From: DATFQE01 sp963739085
Lineage (GTDB): Bacteria; Actinomycetota; Thermoleophilia; Gaiellales; Gaiellaceae
Direction: 5' to 3'
DNA length: 64,000 nt
Assembly: GCA_963739085.1 (NCBI GenBank)
Contig: CAVTZA010000010.1
Location: 310,001-374,000 of the forward strand
This document shows positions 10,983 to 20,933 of the stretch, piece by piece. Numbering within the stretch: the stretch's first letter is position 1; each line of letters opens with the position of its first letter. The notes under the pieces are model-generated. The model ran no database searches, was not told the DNA's origin, and saw only the letters and a list, made by a program, of their open reading frames with translations. The position numbers and the translations under genes were made by a program.

Positions 10983-11729
10983 ATGAGCGTTGTACTCGAA
11001 CGGCCGCAAAGCCGGCCGCAGCGCCTGAGCACGCGCGCGCCCGTACGCGACAGGCGCCATCGGCACTGGGCCTGGCTGGCGGCGTCGCTGCCCTTCGCGT
11101 TCCTGCTGCCCTTCCTGCTCGTCGACGTGCTCAGCCTCCAGCGCGACGTCTTCTACGGTCTGTACGCGCTCGCCGTCGCCACGTTCGTAACCAGCTGGGC
11201 CCGGGACACACGGCTCGACCCGCGCAAGCTCGTCGCACGCAACTGGCGCTGGGGCCTCGCGCTCGGCCTGGCGACCGCAGCGGTCATGGCCTTCATCGTC
11301 CTGAGAACCGAGGAGGCGACTCCGAGACCGGGCGGGATGGAGCTGGTCGGAGCCGTTGCCTGGCGCGGGATCCTCTACGGCGTCACAGACGGTGTCCTGC
11401 TCTCCGTGTTCCCGATTCTCGCCGTGTTCGCGGCGTTCGCGGGAACGCGGCTGCGACGGAGGCTGCTCGGCACCGTGCTGATCGGCCTGATCGCACTGGT
11501 CGCGTCGATGGCCGTCACGGCGACGTATCACCTCGGCTACCAGGACTTCCGCGGGGAGAAGCTGCGGAAGCCCGTGGCCGGGGACGTCGTGTGGAGCGCG
11601 CCGACGCTGTTCACGCTCAGCCCGCTCGGCGCGCCAATCGCCCACGCGGGGCTGCACGTGACGGCGGTGCTCCACAGCTACGAGACGGACACGTTCCTGC
11701 CGCCGCACTCCCCGGCCCGCGGCGACTGA
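10983..11729 (+). CDS. Unrecognised multipass membrane protein
   Basis: 248 residues from ATG 10983 (after AAGGAGG) to TGA at 11727-11729. A basic N-terminus (about 25 residues) is followed by hydrophobic stretches near residues 28-48, 55-68, 88-103, 121-152 and 155-180, which suggests five or six membrane segments. The loop near residues 105-120 is acidic and the C-terminus carries scattered histidines (TYHLGY, IAHAGLHVTAVLHS). I do not recognise the family. It begins 13 bp after the ABC permease stop and overlaps the ZIP gene start (TGATG), so it is probably in the same operon. The frame is intact. Confidence 0.6.
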   Translation: MSVVLERPQSRPQRLSTRAPVRDRRHRHWAWLAASLPFAFLLPFLLVDVLSLQRDVFYGLYALAVATFVTSWARDTRLDPRKLVARNWRWGLALGLATAAVMAFIVLRTEEATPRPGGMELVGAVAWRGILYGVTDGVLLSVFPILAVFAAFAGTRLRRRLLGTVLIGLIALVASMAVTATYHLGYQDFRGEKLRKPVAGDVVWSAPTLFTLSPLGAPIAHAGLHVTAVLHSYETDTFLPPHSPARGD

Positions 11730-12461
11730 TGTCCGCTCCTCGGCGTCTTCGTCGCGAGCCTGCTGACCGCGCTCGCGACGGGGCTCGGGGCGCTGCCGTT
11801 TCTCTTCTGGGGCCATCCGTCCCGTACCTGGCTCGGCCTCGGGAACGGCCTGGCCGCGGGCTTCATGGTGGGCGCGAGCATCGGCCTTCTGCGCGAGGCG
11901 TGGGGGTTCGGTTCCTTCCGCGCGGTCGTCGGCGTGCTGGCGGGCGGCGTAATGATCGCGATCGCCGGACGCGTCCTCGACGCAGATCCCGGCCACCACT
12001 TCGCGGGTTTCCAAGGCGCGGCCGCCAAGTCGATGCTCCTGATCGTCGGCGTCATGACCGTCCACTCGTTCACCGAGGGCATCGGTGTGGGCGTCGCCTT
12101 CGGCGGCGGCGAGACGCTCGGCCTCGTGATCGCGCTTGCGATCGCAATCCACAACATCCCCGAGGGGCTCGCGATCAGCCTCGTCCTCGTCCCCCGCGGC
12201 GTCGGGCCAGGGCGGGCGGCGGCGTGGAGCGTCTTCTCGAGCCTGCCCCAGCCGCTCATGGCCGTCCCCGCCTACCTCTTCGTCGAGCTGTTCAAGCCGC
12301 TGCTGCCGTTCGGGCTCGGCTTTGCGGCGGGGGCGATGGTGTGGATGGTCTCGCGCTCGCTCCTGCCGGAAGCCGTGCGGGAGGCCCCCGCCCGCGTCGT
12401 CGCGCTCGTCTGCCTCGCGTCGACCGCGGGGATGGTGGCGCTGCAGGCGATCCTGCTCTGA
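11729..12461 (+). CDS. ZIP-family divalent metal transporter
   Basis: ZIP transporters move zinc, iron or similar cations into the cytoplasm. The helix with AGGVMIAIAGRVLD, the segment VMTVHSFTEGIGVGVAF and the metal-site helix IALAIAIHNIPEGLAISLVL (near 12130-12190) carry the H-N-x-P-E-G signature that binds metal. The protein ends VALQAILL at TGA 12459-12461. The start is ATG 11729, overlapping the upstream stop; removing one C from ATGTCCGCTC gives MSLLGVFVASLLTALATG and an unbroken protein of about 243 residues. Apart from that one base the frame is clean. Confidence 0.82.
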
Positions 12462-12463
12462 GA

Positions 12464-12477
12464 TCCGTAGAAACCCG
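12464..12477 (+). promoter_or_regulatory. TCCGTA-N5-CCG motif upstream of FAD-CBS gene
   Basis: TCCGTAGAAACCCG begins 96 bp before the FAD-CBS start codon, immediately after the ZIP stop. It has the same fixed bases, orientation and distance as the copies at 5671 and 14229. Confidence 0.45.
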
Positions 12478-12559
12478 CGCCTGGCCGGCCGCTTTTCGCG
12501 GTTTGCAGTCGGGCGGCGTGGCCGCCACCATGGCAGAAGGAGTCGAGCGAGGAGGAGTC

Positions 12560-14206
12560 ATGTCCGCCGAGAGCACGAAAGTCCTGATCGCCGGCGGTGG
12601 TGTCGCCGCTCTCGAAGCAGCGCTGGCCCTCCACGCACTTCTCGACGACCGGGTCGAGATCGCATTGCTCGCCCCGGAGCCCCGCTTCTGGTACCGGCCC
12701 CTCGCCGTCGCGGAACCCTTCCGCCTCGGAGAGGTGCAGCACTTCGAGCTGCAGGACCTGGCGTCCGCTGCCGGCGCCCAGTTCTTGCCGGGGACGCTCG
12801 TGGGGGTGGACGGCAGGCGCAAGGTCGCCCGCTTGGCCGGCGAGGGCACACTCGCGTACGACGCGCTGCTGATCGCGTGCGGCGCCGTGCCGAAGCCCGC
12901 CGTCCTCGGCGCACTGACCTTCCGCGGGCCCGCCGACACGGACAAGGTTCGCGACCTGCTCGCCCGCGCGGTCGCGGGTGACGTGCACAGGATTGCCTTC
13001 ACGGTGCCGTGGGGCGCCGTCTGGACGCTGCCCGCCTACGAGCTGGCGCTCCTGACGGCCGCGCACCTCGCGGCGGCCGGAGCCGAGGATGTCGAGCTTG
13101 CGCTCGTCACGCCGGAGGATGAGCCCTTGGCGCTGTTCGGCCGTGCCGCGACCGACGCGATCACCGCGCTGCTGGAGAGGCGCCACATCGAGGTGCACAC
13201 GCGCTCGCATCCGTTCGCACTCGAGGAAGGCCTGCTTCACCTGGTCCCGGAGGGCACGATCCCTGCGGAGCACGTGGTCGCGCTCCCCAGGTTGCAGGGC
13301 CAACGGATCGACGGCGTGCCTCAGACGGTCGACGGCTTCATCGCCGTCGACGCGAACGGCCGGGTGTACGGACTCGAAGACGTCTACGCCGCCGGAGACA
13401 TCACCAGCTTTCCCGTGAAGCAGGGTGGGATCGCCGCACAGCAGGCCCTGTCGGCGGCGGAGGCGATCGCCGCCGCAGCCGGCGCCGACATCGAACCGAC
13501 TCCGTTCCGACCCGTCCTGCGCGGCCTCCTCCTGACCGGCGACCGCCCGCAGTACCTGCGCCACGAGATCACAGGCGGAGTCGGCAACACGTCGATGGCG
13601 AGCGAGGAGCCCTTGTGGTGGCCGCCAGCCAAGATCGTCGGTCACTACCTCGCGCCGTTCCTGGCCGAGCGCTCCGGGGTGACCGCTCCCGTCGAGCTCG
13701 AACCGGCGGAGGGAGCCGTCGCCGTCGAGGTGGAGCTCGGAGAGCGCGACCTCGACCGGCTGCTCACGCCACCGCCGGTGCCCGTGCCGGAATCTCCGGA
13801 GAGAACGGTCAAGGAGGTCATGCACGGCGAGCCGCTCGTCGTGGCGCCCGAGGACACGCTCGGTCAGGCGGCCGAGCTGATGCGCGAGCGCGAGCTCGGC
13901 TCGGCTCTCGTCGCGGACTTCGGCCGGTTGATCGGAATCCTGACGTCGCGAGACCTGCTCCGCGCCTTCGCCGCTCGTGCCCATCCGAGTGAGGGACGAG
14001 TTCGGGAGTGGATGACGGCCGACCCGGTGACGGTCGGGCCCGAGGCGTCGCTCGAGGAGGCCGAGTTCCTGATGGGCGAGTACGGGTTCCACCACCTGCC
14101 GGTGGTCGGCGAGGAGGAGCAGCCGATCGGCATCGTGGGCCTGCGCGACGTCGCCGGACGGCCTTCGCCCCTCGGCGGCCGGATCCACGTCGGGCTCGGC
14201 TTCTGA
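12560..14206 (+). CDS. FAD/NAD(P)-dependent oxidoreductase fused to a CBS-domain pair
   Basis: 548 residues, frame intact, ATG 12560 after GGAGGAG. Residues 1-330 form a two-dinucleotide-binding flavoprotein: VLIAGGGVAALEAALALHA (FAD), ALLIACGAVPKP, and the C-terminal FAD motif GLEDVYAAGDITSFPVKQGG. The fold resembles type II NADH dehydrogenases and sulfide:quinone reductases. The redox cysteines expected of a sulfide:quinone reductase are absent; the only cysteine seen is in ACGAVPK. Residues about 414-548 hold two CBS motifs (VKEVMHGEPLVVAPEDTLGQ and VREWMTADPVTVGPEASLEE). I infer an electron-transfer flavoprotein gated by adenine nucleotides; its electron donor and acceptor are unknown. 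Confidence 0.8.
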   Translation: MSAESTKVLIAGGGVAALEAALALHALLDDRVEIALLAPEPRFWYRPLAVAEPFRLGEVQHFELQDLASAAGAQFLPGTLVGVDGRRKVARLAGEGTLAYDALLIACGAVPKPAVLGALTFRGPADTDKVRDLLARAVAGDVHRIAFTVPWGAVWTLPAYELALLTAAHLAAAGAEDVELALVTPEDEPLALFGRAATDAITALLERRHIEVHTRSHPFALEEGLLHLVPEGTIPAEHVVALPRLQGQRIDGVPQTVDGFIAVDANGRVYGLEDVYAAGDITSFPVKQGGIAAQQALSAAEAIAAAAGADIEPTPFRPVLRGLLLTGDRPQYLRHEITGGVGNTSMASEEPLWWPPAKIVGHYLAPFLAERSGVTAPVELEPAEGAVAVEVELGERDLDRLLTPPPVPVPESPERTVKEVMHGEPLVVAPEDTLGQAAELMRERELGSALVADFGRLIGILTSRDLLRAFAARAHPSEGRVREWMTADPVTVGPEASLEEAEFLMGEYGFHHLPVVGEEEQPIGIVGLRDVAGRPSPLGGRIHVGLGF

Positions 14207-14228
14207 GTCGGACGAGCCGCGAGCGAGC

Positions 14229-14242
14229 TCCGTACTTCACCG
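14229..14242 (+). promoter_or_regulatory. TCCGTA-N5-CCG motif upstream of 14331 gene
   Basis: TCCGTACTTCACCG begins 102 bp before the start codon of the two-helix membrane protein. Orientation and spacing match the sites at 5671 and 12464. Confidence 0.45.
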
Positions 14243-14330
14243 CAGTCGATTTCCGCGCCGCCTCTGATGGAGGCGAGCCCGCCGGTGACGAAGCTTCGGC
14301 TCAGGTTAAGGCCGACGAAAGGAGAAGGAA

Positions 14331-14915
14331 ATGCGCAGGTGGTTTGCATACGGAGGAATTGCTGCAAGTCTCATGCTCATCGCCTTCGGCATCGGCGCGA
14401 TCGTCATCGGCATCGACGGTCGCAGCGACGTCCGCAGCGCGATCGCAGAGCAGAACATCACGGCGACGCCGGATGCCGGCGAGCTCTCGAACGGCAAGCT
14501 GGATCCCGGCCAGGCGATCAAGACCGGCGCCCAGGCCAAGGCGTTCGCCGATGTGATGGAGCACCACGCGCTCGAGTCGACCCAGGGCCAGCGCTACGCC
14601 GAGATGGGGCGCTTCCTGACCCCGGGCGGCAAGGCGACCAGCGACGAGAACGCGGCCGCCAAGGACCCGAAGACGGGCCAGCCGGTCGAGAACGGGCTCC
14701 GCAACCTCTGGGTGACGGAGACAGCGCTGACCACCGCGCTCAACACGTCCTTCTTCGCCGAGCGAGTCGCGATGTTCTCGATCGTGATGGGCATCGCAAT
14801 GCTCCTCATCGGGATCGGCTTCCTCGTCCTCACCCTGGGTGGGGCGCTGGGAGCCGCCACGGTTCCCTCGCGGAGCAAGGCACAACCGCTGGGAAAGGCG
14901 TCGGCCGCGACCTAG
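14331..14915 (+). CDS. Unrecognised membrane protein with two transmembrane helices
   Basis: 194 residues, ATG 14331 after GAAAGGAGAAGG, stop TAG 14913-14915. One membrane helix lies at residues about 6-28 (GGIAASLMLIAFGIGAIVIG) and another near 146-172 (MFSIVMGIAMLLIGIGFLVL). The 115-residue loop between them is polar and probably extracytoplasmic. The tail is basic. I do not recognise the family. It has its own upstream motif and a strong terminator directly downstream, so it looks monocistronic. The frame is intact. Confidence 0.65.
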   Translation: MRRWFAYGGIAASLMLIAFGIGAIVIGIDGRSDVRSAIAEQNITATPDAGELSNGKLDPGQAIKTGAQAKAFADVMEHHALESTQGQRYAEMGRFLTPGGKATSDENAAAKDPKTGQPVENGLRNLWVTETALTTALNTSFFAERVAMFSIVMGIAMLLIGIGFLVLTLGGALGAATVPSRSKAQPLGKASAAT

Positions 14916-14934
14916 GCAACACTCGCGGCAGCCG

Positions 14935-14968
14935 GCGGCGGGCGGGCTCGACCCGCCCGCCGCTTTTC
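14935..14968 (+). terminator. Rho-independent terminator
   Basis: A perfect 12-bp stem (GCGGCGGGCGGG / CCCGCCCGCCGC), 5-nt loop CTCGA and the run TTTT, 19 bp after the stop of the 14331 gene. Confidence 0.85.
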
Positions 14969-15008
14969 TGTAGGACCTACGCCGACATGGAGACCGAGAC
15001 CACACCTC

Positions 15009-17663
15009 GTGCAGGACGCCGTCGACGTGATCCTTCGCGACGGCGGGACGCTGCGGCTGCGGCCGCCGCGCCGTGAGGATGCCGCCGCCCTCCTCGACGT
15101 TCTTCCGCGGGCTCTCGCAGAGCGCGCTCTACCGCCGCTTCCACGGCTTCGCGCAGGTCGACGAGCACCTCGTCGTGCCGCTGCTCGAGCCCGACTGGGA
15201 CGAGCGCGGCGTGCTGCTCGGCACCCTCGCCGCCGACGACGGAGAGCGTGTCGTGGCGGTGGCGAACTACGTTCGCTTGCGCGACCGTACGCGGGCGGAG
15301 TCGGCGTTCACCGTGGCGGACGAGCACCAGCGCCGCGGGATCGGAACCCGGTTGCTCGAGCGGCTGGCCGAGCGCGCCGCCGCCGTCGGGATCGAGCGTT
15401 TCGTCGCCGAAGTGCTCGCGGACAACCGCGACATGCTGCGGGTCTTCGAGGCCGTGGGGTTCGAGCTCACGCGCGAGCTCGAGAGCGGCGAGATCGAGGT
15501 CGAGTTCCCGATCGCGCCGACCGAGCGCTACGAGTCACGAGTGGCGATGCGCGACCACACGGGCGTGACGGCGTCGCTGCGGCCCTTCTTCGAGGCCGAG
15601 AGCGTCGCCGTCGTCGGCGCCTCCAAGCGCCGCGGCTCGATCGGCGGCGAGCTGTTCCGGAACATCCTGGCCGGCGACTTCACGGGCACGGCCTACCCGG
15701 TCAACCGCGAGGGCGAGCCGGTCGCGGGCGTGCGCGGCTACCGCTCGCTCGAGGAGCTGCCCGACCCGGTCGACCTCGCCGTCATCTGCCTGCCGGCCGC
15801 CGCCGTCAACGCCGCCGCCGAGCAGGCGCTTCGCGCGGGCACGCGCGCGCTCGTGATCATCTCGGCCGGCTTCGCCGAGACCGGGCGAGGAGGGCCGCGC
15901 CCGGCAGGACGAGCTGCTCGCCCTCGTCCGCGCCCACGGCGCACGCATGATCGGGCCGAACTGCCTCGGCATCACCGTCGCGAGACGGGCCTGAACGCGA
16001 CGTTCGCCGCCCGCGGCGCCCGGCCGGGCACGATCGGCTTCTCGTCGCAGAGCGGCGCGCTCGGGGTGGCGCTGCTCGAGGCGGCCGAGGCACGCGGGCT
16101 CGGCCTGTCCGCGTTCGTTTCGATCGGCAACAAGGCGGACGTCTCGACCAACGACCTGCTCGAGTGGTGGGAGGACGACGAGGCGACCTCCATCGTCCTG
16201 ATGTACGTCGAGTCGTTCGGCAATCCCCGCCGCTTCGGCCGGCTGGCCCGCCGAGTCGCACGGCGGAAGCCGATTCTGGCGCTCAAGAGCGGCACGAGCG
16301 CCGTCGGCCGCAAGGCGGCGAGCTCGCACACCGCCGCGCTCGCCGGGTCAGAGGCGGCCGTCGACGCGCTGTTCGACCAGGCCGGCGTGATCCGTGCGGC
16401 CTCGCTGGAGGAGCTCGTCGACGTCGCCACGCTGCTGTCCACGCAGCCCGAGCCGCGCGGCCGCAGCGTCGCCGTCCTCACGAACGCGGGCGGGCTCGGG
16501 ATCCTCTGCGCGGACGCGTGCGACGCGGCCGGGCTGGAGCTCGCGCAGCTCGGTGACGACGCCACCAAGGCCCTGGGGGCGCTTCTGCCGGCCGAGGCCA
16601 GCGTGGCGAACCCGGTCGACATGCTCGGCGGCGCCACGGCCGAGACCTACGGCGCCGCCCTGCCGATCGCTGCTCGCCGATCCCCACGTCGACGCCGCGA
16701 TCGTGCTCTTCGCGCCGACCGTCGCCGCCGGCGCCGAGGAGGTCGCGGCCGCGGTCGAGGCGGCGACCGCGGAGGCGGCGGCCGAGAAGCCGGTGCTCGC
16801 GGTGATCATGAGCGCCGACGGCATCCCGACCCTCCTGCGGTCGGGCCCGCGCCACGTCGCCGCGTTCTCGTACCCCGAGTCGGCCGCGCGTGCGCTCGGC
16901 CGCGCCGCCGGGCGGGCCGAGTGGCTGCGCCGGCCGCAGGGCGCGCCGGTCGAGCTCGACCGCGTCGACCGGGAGGCGGCCGCGGCGGTCGTCGAACGCG
17001 CGCTCGCCGAGTCCGACGACGCCTGGCTCGAGCCGGCCGACGCACGCGAGCTGCTCCTGGCCTACGGGGTACCGCTCGTGCCGGAGCGCGTCGCGGCAAG
17101 CCCGGCGGACGCGGCGACGGCCGCATCGGAGCTGGGCTTCCCGGTGGTCGTCAAGACCGCGGAGCCCGGCGCGCACAAGACCGAGCTCGGCGGGATCGCG
17201 CTCGACCTGCAGGACGAAGAGGCCGTGCGTGCCGCCGCCGAGCGGATCGGCGGGCCGGTGCTCGTGCAGCCGATGGTGAAGGGCGGCGCCGAGCTGCTCG
17301 CGGGCGTCGTCCAGGATCCCGGTGTTCGGGCCGCTCGTCGCCTTCGGGCCCGGCGGCGTCTTCGCCGAGCTGATCGGCCAGGCGTCCTTCCGCATCGCGC
17401 CGCTCACCGACGTCGACGCGCTCGAGCTCGTGACGGCCGGCAAGGCCGGCCGGCTGGTCGCCGGGTTCCGCGGCGCCGCTCCCGCCGACGCCGAGGCTCT
17501 CGCCGACCTGGTGCTCCGCCTCGCCCGCCTCGGCGACGACTTCCCCGCGGTCGCGGAGCTCGACCTCAATCCGGTGCTCGCATTGCCGGACCGCTGCGTC
17601 GCCGTCGACGCCCGCGTGCGCGTCCGCAGGCCGGAGCGCAGCGTCCGTACGAAGACCTGGTAG
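15009..17663 (+). CDS. GNAT acetyltransferase fused to ADP-forming acyl-CoA synthetase-like domains
   Basis: About 885 residues. The N-terminus is a GNAT domain (FTVADEHQRRGIGTRLLERL is the acetyl-CoA loop; DNRDMLRVFEAVGFEL follows). Next come a CoA-binding Rossmann domain (SVAVVGASKRRGSIGGELF), a ligase-CoA region (GFSSQSGALGVALLEAAEAR and SHTAALAGSE) and a C-terminal ATP-grasp domain (GFPVVVKTAEPGAHKTELGG). In characterised relatives the GNAT part acetylates proteins such as acetyl-CoA synthetases; whether the ligase part is active here is unknown. The start is GTG 15009; an ATG at 14986 lies in another frame and could be real if one base is wrong. Frame changes occur near 15100, 15890, 15975, 16670 and 17320. 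The stop is TAG 17661-17663. Confidence 0.82.
17644..17657 (+). promoter_or_regulatory. Variant TCCGTA motif upstream of universal stress protein
   Basis: TCCGTACGAAGACC keeps the TCCGTA half but not the CCG half of the motif. It lies inside the 3' end of the acyl-CoA synthetase gene, exactly 102 bp before the universal-stress start at 17746, the same distance as the 14229 site. Support is weaker than for the four exact copies. Confidence 0.25.
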
Positions 17664-17745
17664 GCGAGCCTGCGGGTTTCCCGCACCCGAATCGGTCGGC
17701 CGCTCCGATGTGCGCCGAGCGAGGCGCATGAGCCACGATCGGGGC

Positions 17746-18520
17746 ATGACACACATCTTCGATCGCATCCTGTGCGGGGTCGACGACTCCGCTGCGGGCG
17801 CCACCGCCGCCCGTCTCGCCGCCCGGGTTTCCCTCCCGGAGAGCTCGCTCGAGCTCGTTTCCGTCGAGGACCCGAAGGCCGTTGCCCAGGCAGGCATGTA
17901 CGCGACCCCGGCCGCCGTCGACATCGCCGGGGCCGCGCGCGCGGCACTCGAGCGAGGGACGGAGGAGGCCGCCGCCCACCCGCCGGTCGACCACGCGGCA
18001 GCTGAAGGGGCCGCCCGCGCAGTGCCTGCGAGCAACGAGATCGAGCGCATCGACGCCACGCTCGTCGTCGTCGGGAGCCACGACTACAGCCGGCCCGTCG
18101 GGATCGTGCTTGGCTCCGTCGCCACGCACATGCTCCACGAGGCTCCGTGCTCGGTGCTCATCGCCCGCGAGCCTCGCGACGCGTTTCACTGGCCGCGGTC
18201 GATCGTGGTCGGCATCGACGGCTCGCAGCAGTCCGCCGATGCGGCTGCGGTCGCACGCCAACTCGCCGAGCGCTTCGAGGCGAAGCTGCGCTGCGTCGTC
18301 GCTCCCGCCGGTGAGGCCGACCTGGAGGCGGCGCGCGAGATCGCGCAGACTCGAGGAGCTCGAGGGCAAGCCGGTCGACGAGTTGACGGTGCTGTCCGAG
18401 TGGGCCGACCTGGTCGTCGTGGGAAGCCGCGGCCTGAAGGGCCTCAAGTCGCTGGGCAGCGTCAGCGAGCGCGTCGCCCATCGGGCTCACAGCCCGGTCC
18501 TGGTCGTGAGGGGCGCATAG
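17746..18520 (+). CDS. Tandem universal stress protein (two UspA domains)
   Basis: About 258 residues. The first UspA domain starts MTHIFDRILCGVDDSAAG and ends with the ATP-binding signature DATLVVVGSHDYSRPVGIVL, then GSVATHMLHEAPCSVLIA. The second starts SIVVGIDGSQQSADAAAVA and ends DLVVVGSRGLKGLKSLG, then SVSERVAHRAHSPVLVV. Both retain the G-x2-G-x9-G(S/T)-like nucleotide-binding pattern. One frame change lies near 18352. The start is ATG 17746; ATG 17728 in the same frame is possible but has no better ribosome site. Two-domain Usp proteins often belong to hypoxia or starvation regulons; that role here is inference. Confidence 0.85.
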
Positions 18521-18548
18521 GCCCGCGGCGCGCGCTAGCGTGGCGCCG

Positions 18549-20933
18549 ATGGTGCAGACGCGGGCCGTGGCACCGCCGGACGTCGAGCAGCTCCGCCTGA
18601 TCGACGCCTACTGGCGAGCGGCGAACTACGTCTCCGTCGGGCAGATCTACCTGCTCGACAACCCGTTGCTCCGAGAGCCGCTGGTCGCGGAGCACGTGAA
18701 GCCGCGCCTGCTCGGCCACTGGGGGACGACGCCCGGGCTCAACTTCCTCTACGTCCACCTGAACCGCGCGATCCGCGAGCGCGACCTCGAAGCGATCTAC
18801 GTCTGCGGCCCGGGCCACGGCGGCCCGGCCGTCGTCGCGAACGCCTACCTCGAGGGCACCTACAGCGAGCTCTACGCGCATGTGGGCCAGGACGAGGAGG
18901 GCCTGCGCCGGCTGTTCCGGCAGTTCTCGTTCCCCGGCGGGATCCCGAGCCACGCCGCCCCCGAGACGCCCGGCTCGATCCACGAGGGCGGCGAGCTCGG
19001 CTACGCGCTCATGCACGCGCAGGGCGCCGCGTTCGACAACCCGGACCTCCTCGTCGCCTGCGTCATCGGCGACGGCGAGGCCGAGACAGGCCCGCTCGCG
19101 ACGAGCTGGCAGGGCAACAAGTTCCTGAATCCCGCGCACCGACGGCGCCGTCCTGCCGATCCTGCACCTGAACGGCTACAAGATCGCGAACCCGACGATC
19201 CTGGCGCGGATCGGCGAGGACGAGCTCGAGGCGTTCCTGCGCGGTCAGGGCTACGAGCCGCTCTTCTTCACGGGCGGGTTCGACGACGAGGACGCCGTCG
19301 AGCTGCACGGCCGCTTCGCCGAGGTGCTCGACGCGGCGCTCGATCGCATCGCCGAGCTCCAGTACGTTGCGCGCGAGGAGGGCGACGACGAGCGCAGGCC
19401 GTGGCCCGCGATCGTGTTCCGCACGCCGAAGGGCTGGACCGGGCCCAAGGAGCTGGACGGGAAGCCGGTCGAGGGCAGCTGGCGCTCGCACCAGGTGCCG
19501 CTCGCCCAGACGCGGGAGAACGCCGAGCACCGCGCCGAGCTGGAGCGGTGGCTCCGGAGCTACCGGCCCGAGGAGCTCTTCGACGAGTCCGGGCGGCTGG
19601 TTCCGGAGCTGTCGGCGCTGCCGCCCGAGGGCGACCGGCGCATGAGCGCGAGCCCGCACGCGAACGGCGGCCTGCTCCTGCGCGATCTCGACCTGCCCGA
19701 CTTCCGCGACTACGCGGTCGACGTGGCGCAAGCCCGCCACGGGCGAGGCCGAGGCCACGCGCGTCCTCGGCAAGTTCCTGCGCGACGTCGTGCAGCGGAA
19801 TCCCGAGACCTTCCGCCTCTTCGGGCCCGACGAGACGGAGTCGAACCGCCTGGGCGACGTCCTCAGCGTGACCGACCGCGTCTGGGAAGCCGAGCTCGAG
19901 CCCACGGACGAGAACCTGGCTCGGGAGGGCCGCGTCGTGGAGATGCTCTCCGAGCACATGTGCCAGGGCTGGCTCGAGGGCTACCTGCTCACCGGCCGGC
20001 ACGGGTTGTTCAACTGCTACGAGGCGTTCACGCACATCGTCGACTCGATGTTCAACCAGCATGCGAAGTGGTTGAACGTGACCCGTGACATCCCGTGGCG
20101 GCGGCCGATCGCCTCGCTCAACTACCTGCTCAGCTCGCACGTCTGGCGCCAGGACCACAACGGGTTCTCGCACCAGGATCCCGGCTTCATCGACCACGTC
20201 GTGAACAAGCGCGCCGAGGTCGTGCGCGTCTACCTGCCGCCCGACGCCAACACCCTGCTCTCGGTCGCCGACCACTGCCTGCGGAGCCGCCACTACGTCA
20301 ACGTGATCGTGGCCGGGAAGCAGCCGGCGCTCCAGTACCTGCCGATGGACGAGGCGATCGTGCACTGCACGCGCGGGGCGAGCATCTGGGAGTGGGCGTC
20401 CTCCGACGAGGGCGCCGAGCCGGACGTCGTGCTCGGCTGCGCCGGCGACGTCCCGACGCTCGAGACGCTCGCGGCGGCAGCGATCCTCCGCGAGCGGCTG
20501 CCCGACCTGAAGGTGCGCGTGGTCAACGTCGTCGACCTCATGCGCCTCCAGCCGGAGAGCGAGCATCCGCACGGGCTCGCCGACACGGAGTTCGACTCCC
20601 TGTTCACGCGCGACAAGCCGGTCGTGTTCGCCTACCACGGCTACCCGACGCTGATCCACCGGCTCACCTACCGGAGGGCGAACCACGCAAACCTGCATGT
20701 TCGCGGCTACAAGGAGGAAGGCACGACGACGACGCCGTTCGACATGGTCATGCTGAACGACCTCGACCGCTTCCACCTCGTCCTCGACGTGATCGACCGC
20801 GTGCCCGGGCTTGCCGCGACGATGCGCTCACCTCCGCCAGGAGATGGCCGACCGCCGCCTCGAGGCGCGCGCCTGGACGCGCGAGCACGGCGAGGACGAC
20901 CCGGACATCAGCGGCTGGACCTGGCCGTACCTG
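18549..20933 (+). CDS. xfp: Phosphoketolase (xylulose-5-phosphate/fructose-6-phosphate)
   Basis: TPP enzyme that splits xylulose 5-phosphate or fructose 6-phosphate with phosphate into acetyl phosphate and an aldose phosphate. Family blocks are all present: YVSVGQIYLLDNPLL, LGHWGTTPGLNFLYVHLNR, YVCGPGHGGPAVVANAYLEG, FPGGIPSHAAPETPGSIHEG, the TPP/Mg segment CVIGDGEAETGPLATSWQ, FRTPKGWTGPKELDGK, QDHNGFSHQDPGF and PFDMVMLNDLDRFHLV. Length (about 795 residues) is normal. Frame changes occur near 19135, 19735 and 20825. The start is ATG 18549 (GTG 18540 possible). The usual C-terminus (GWTWP) is reached at about 20927, but no stop follows in this frame; the text continues directly into acetate kinase. 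Confidence 0.9.

Noticed and set aside
12560..14206. Annotation of the FAD-CBS protein as sulfide:quinone oxidoreductase
   Set aside because: The cysteines required for sulfide oxidation are not present; only one cysteine is seen in the flavoprotein part.
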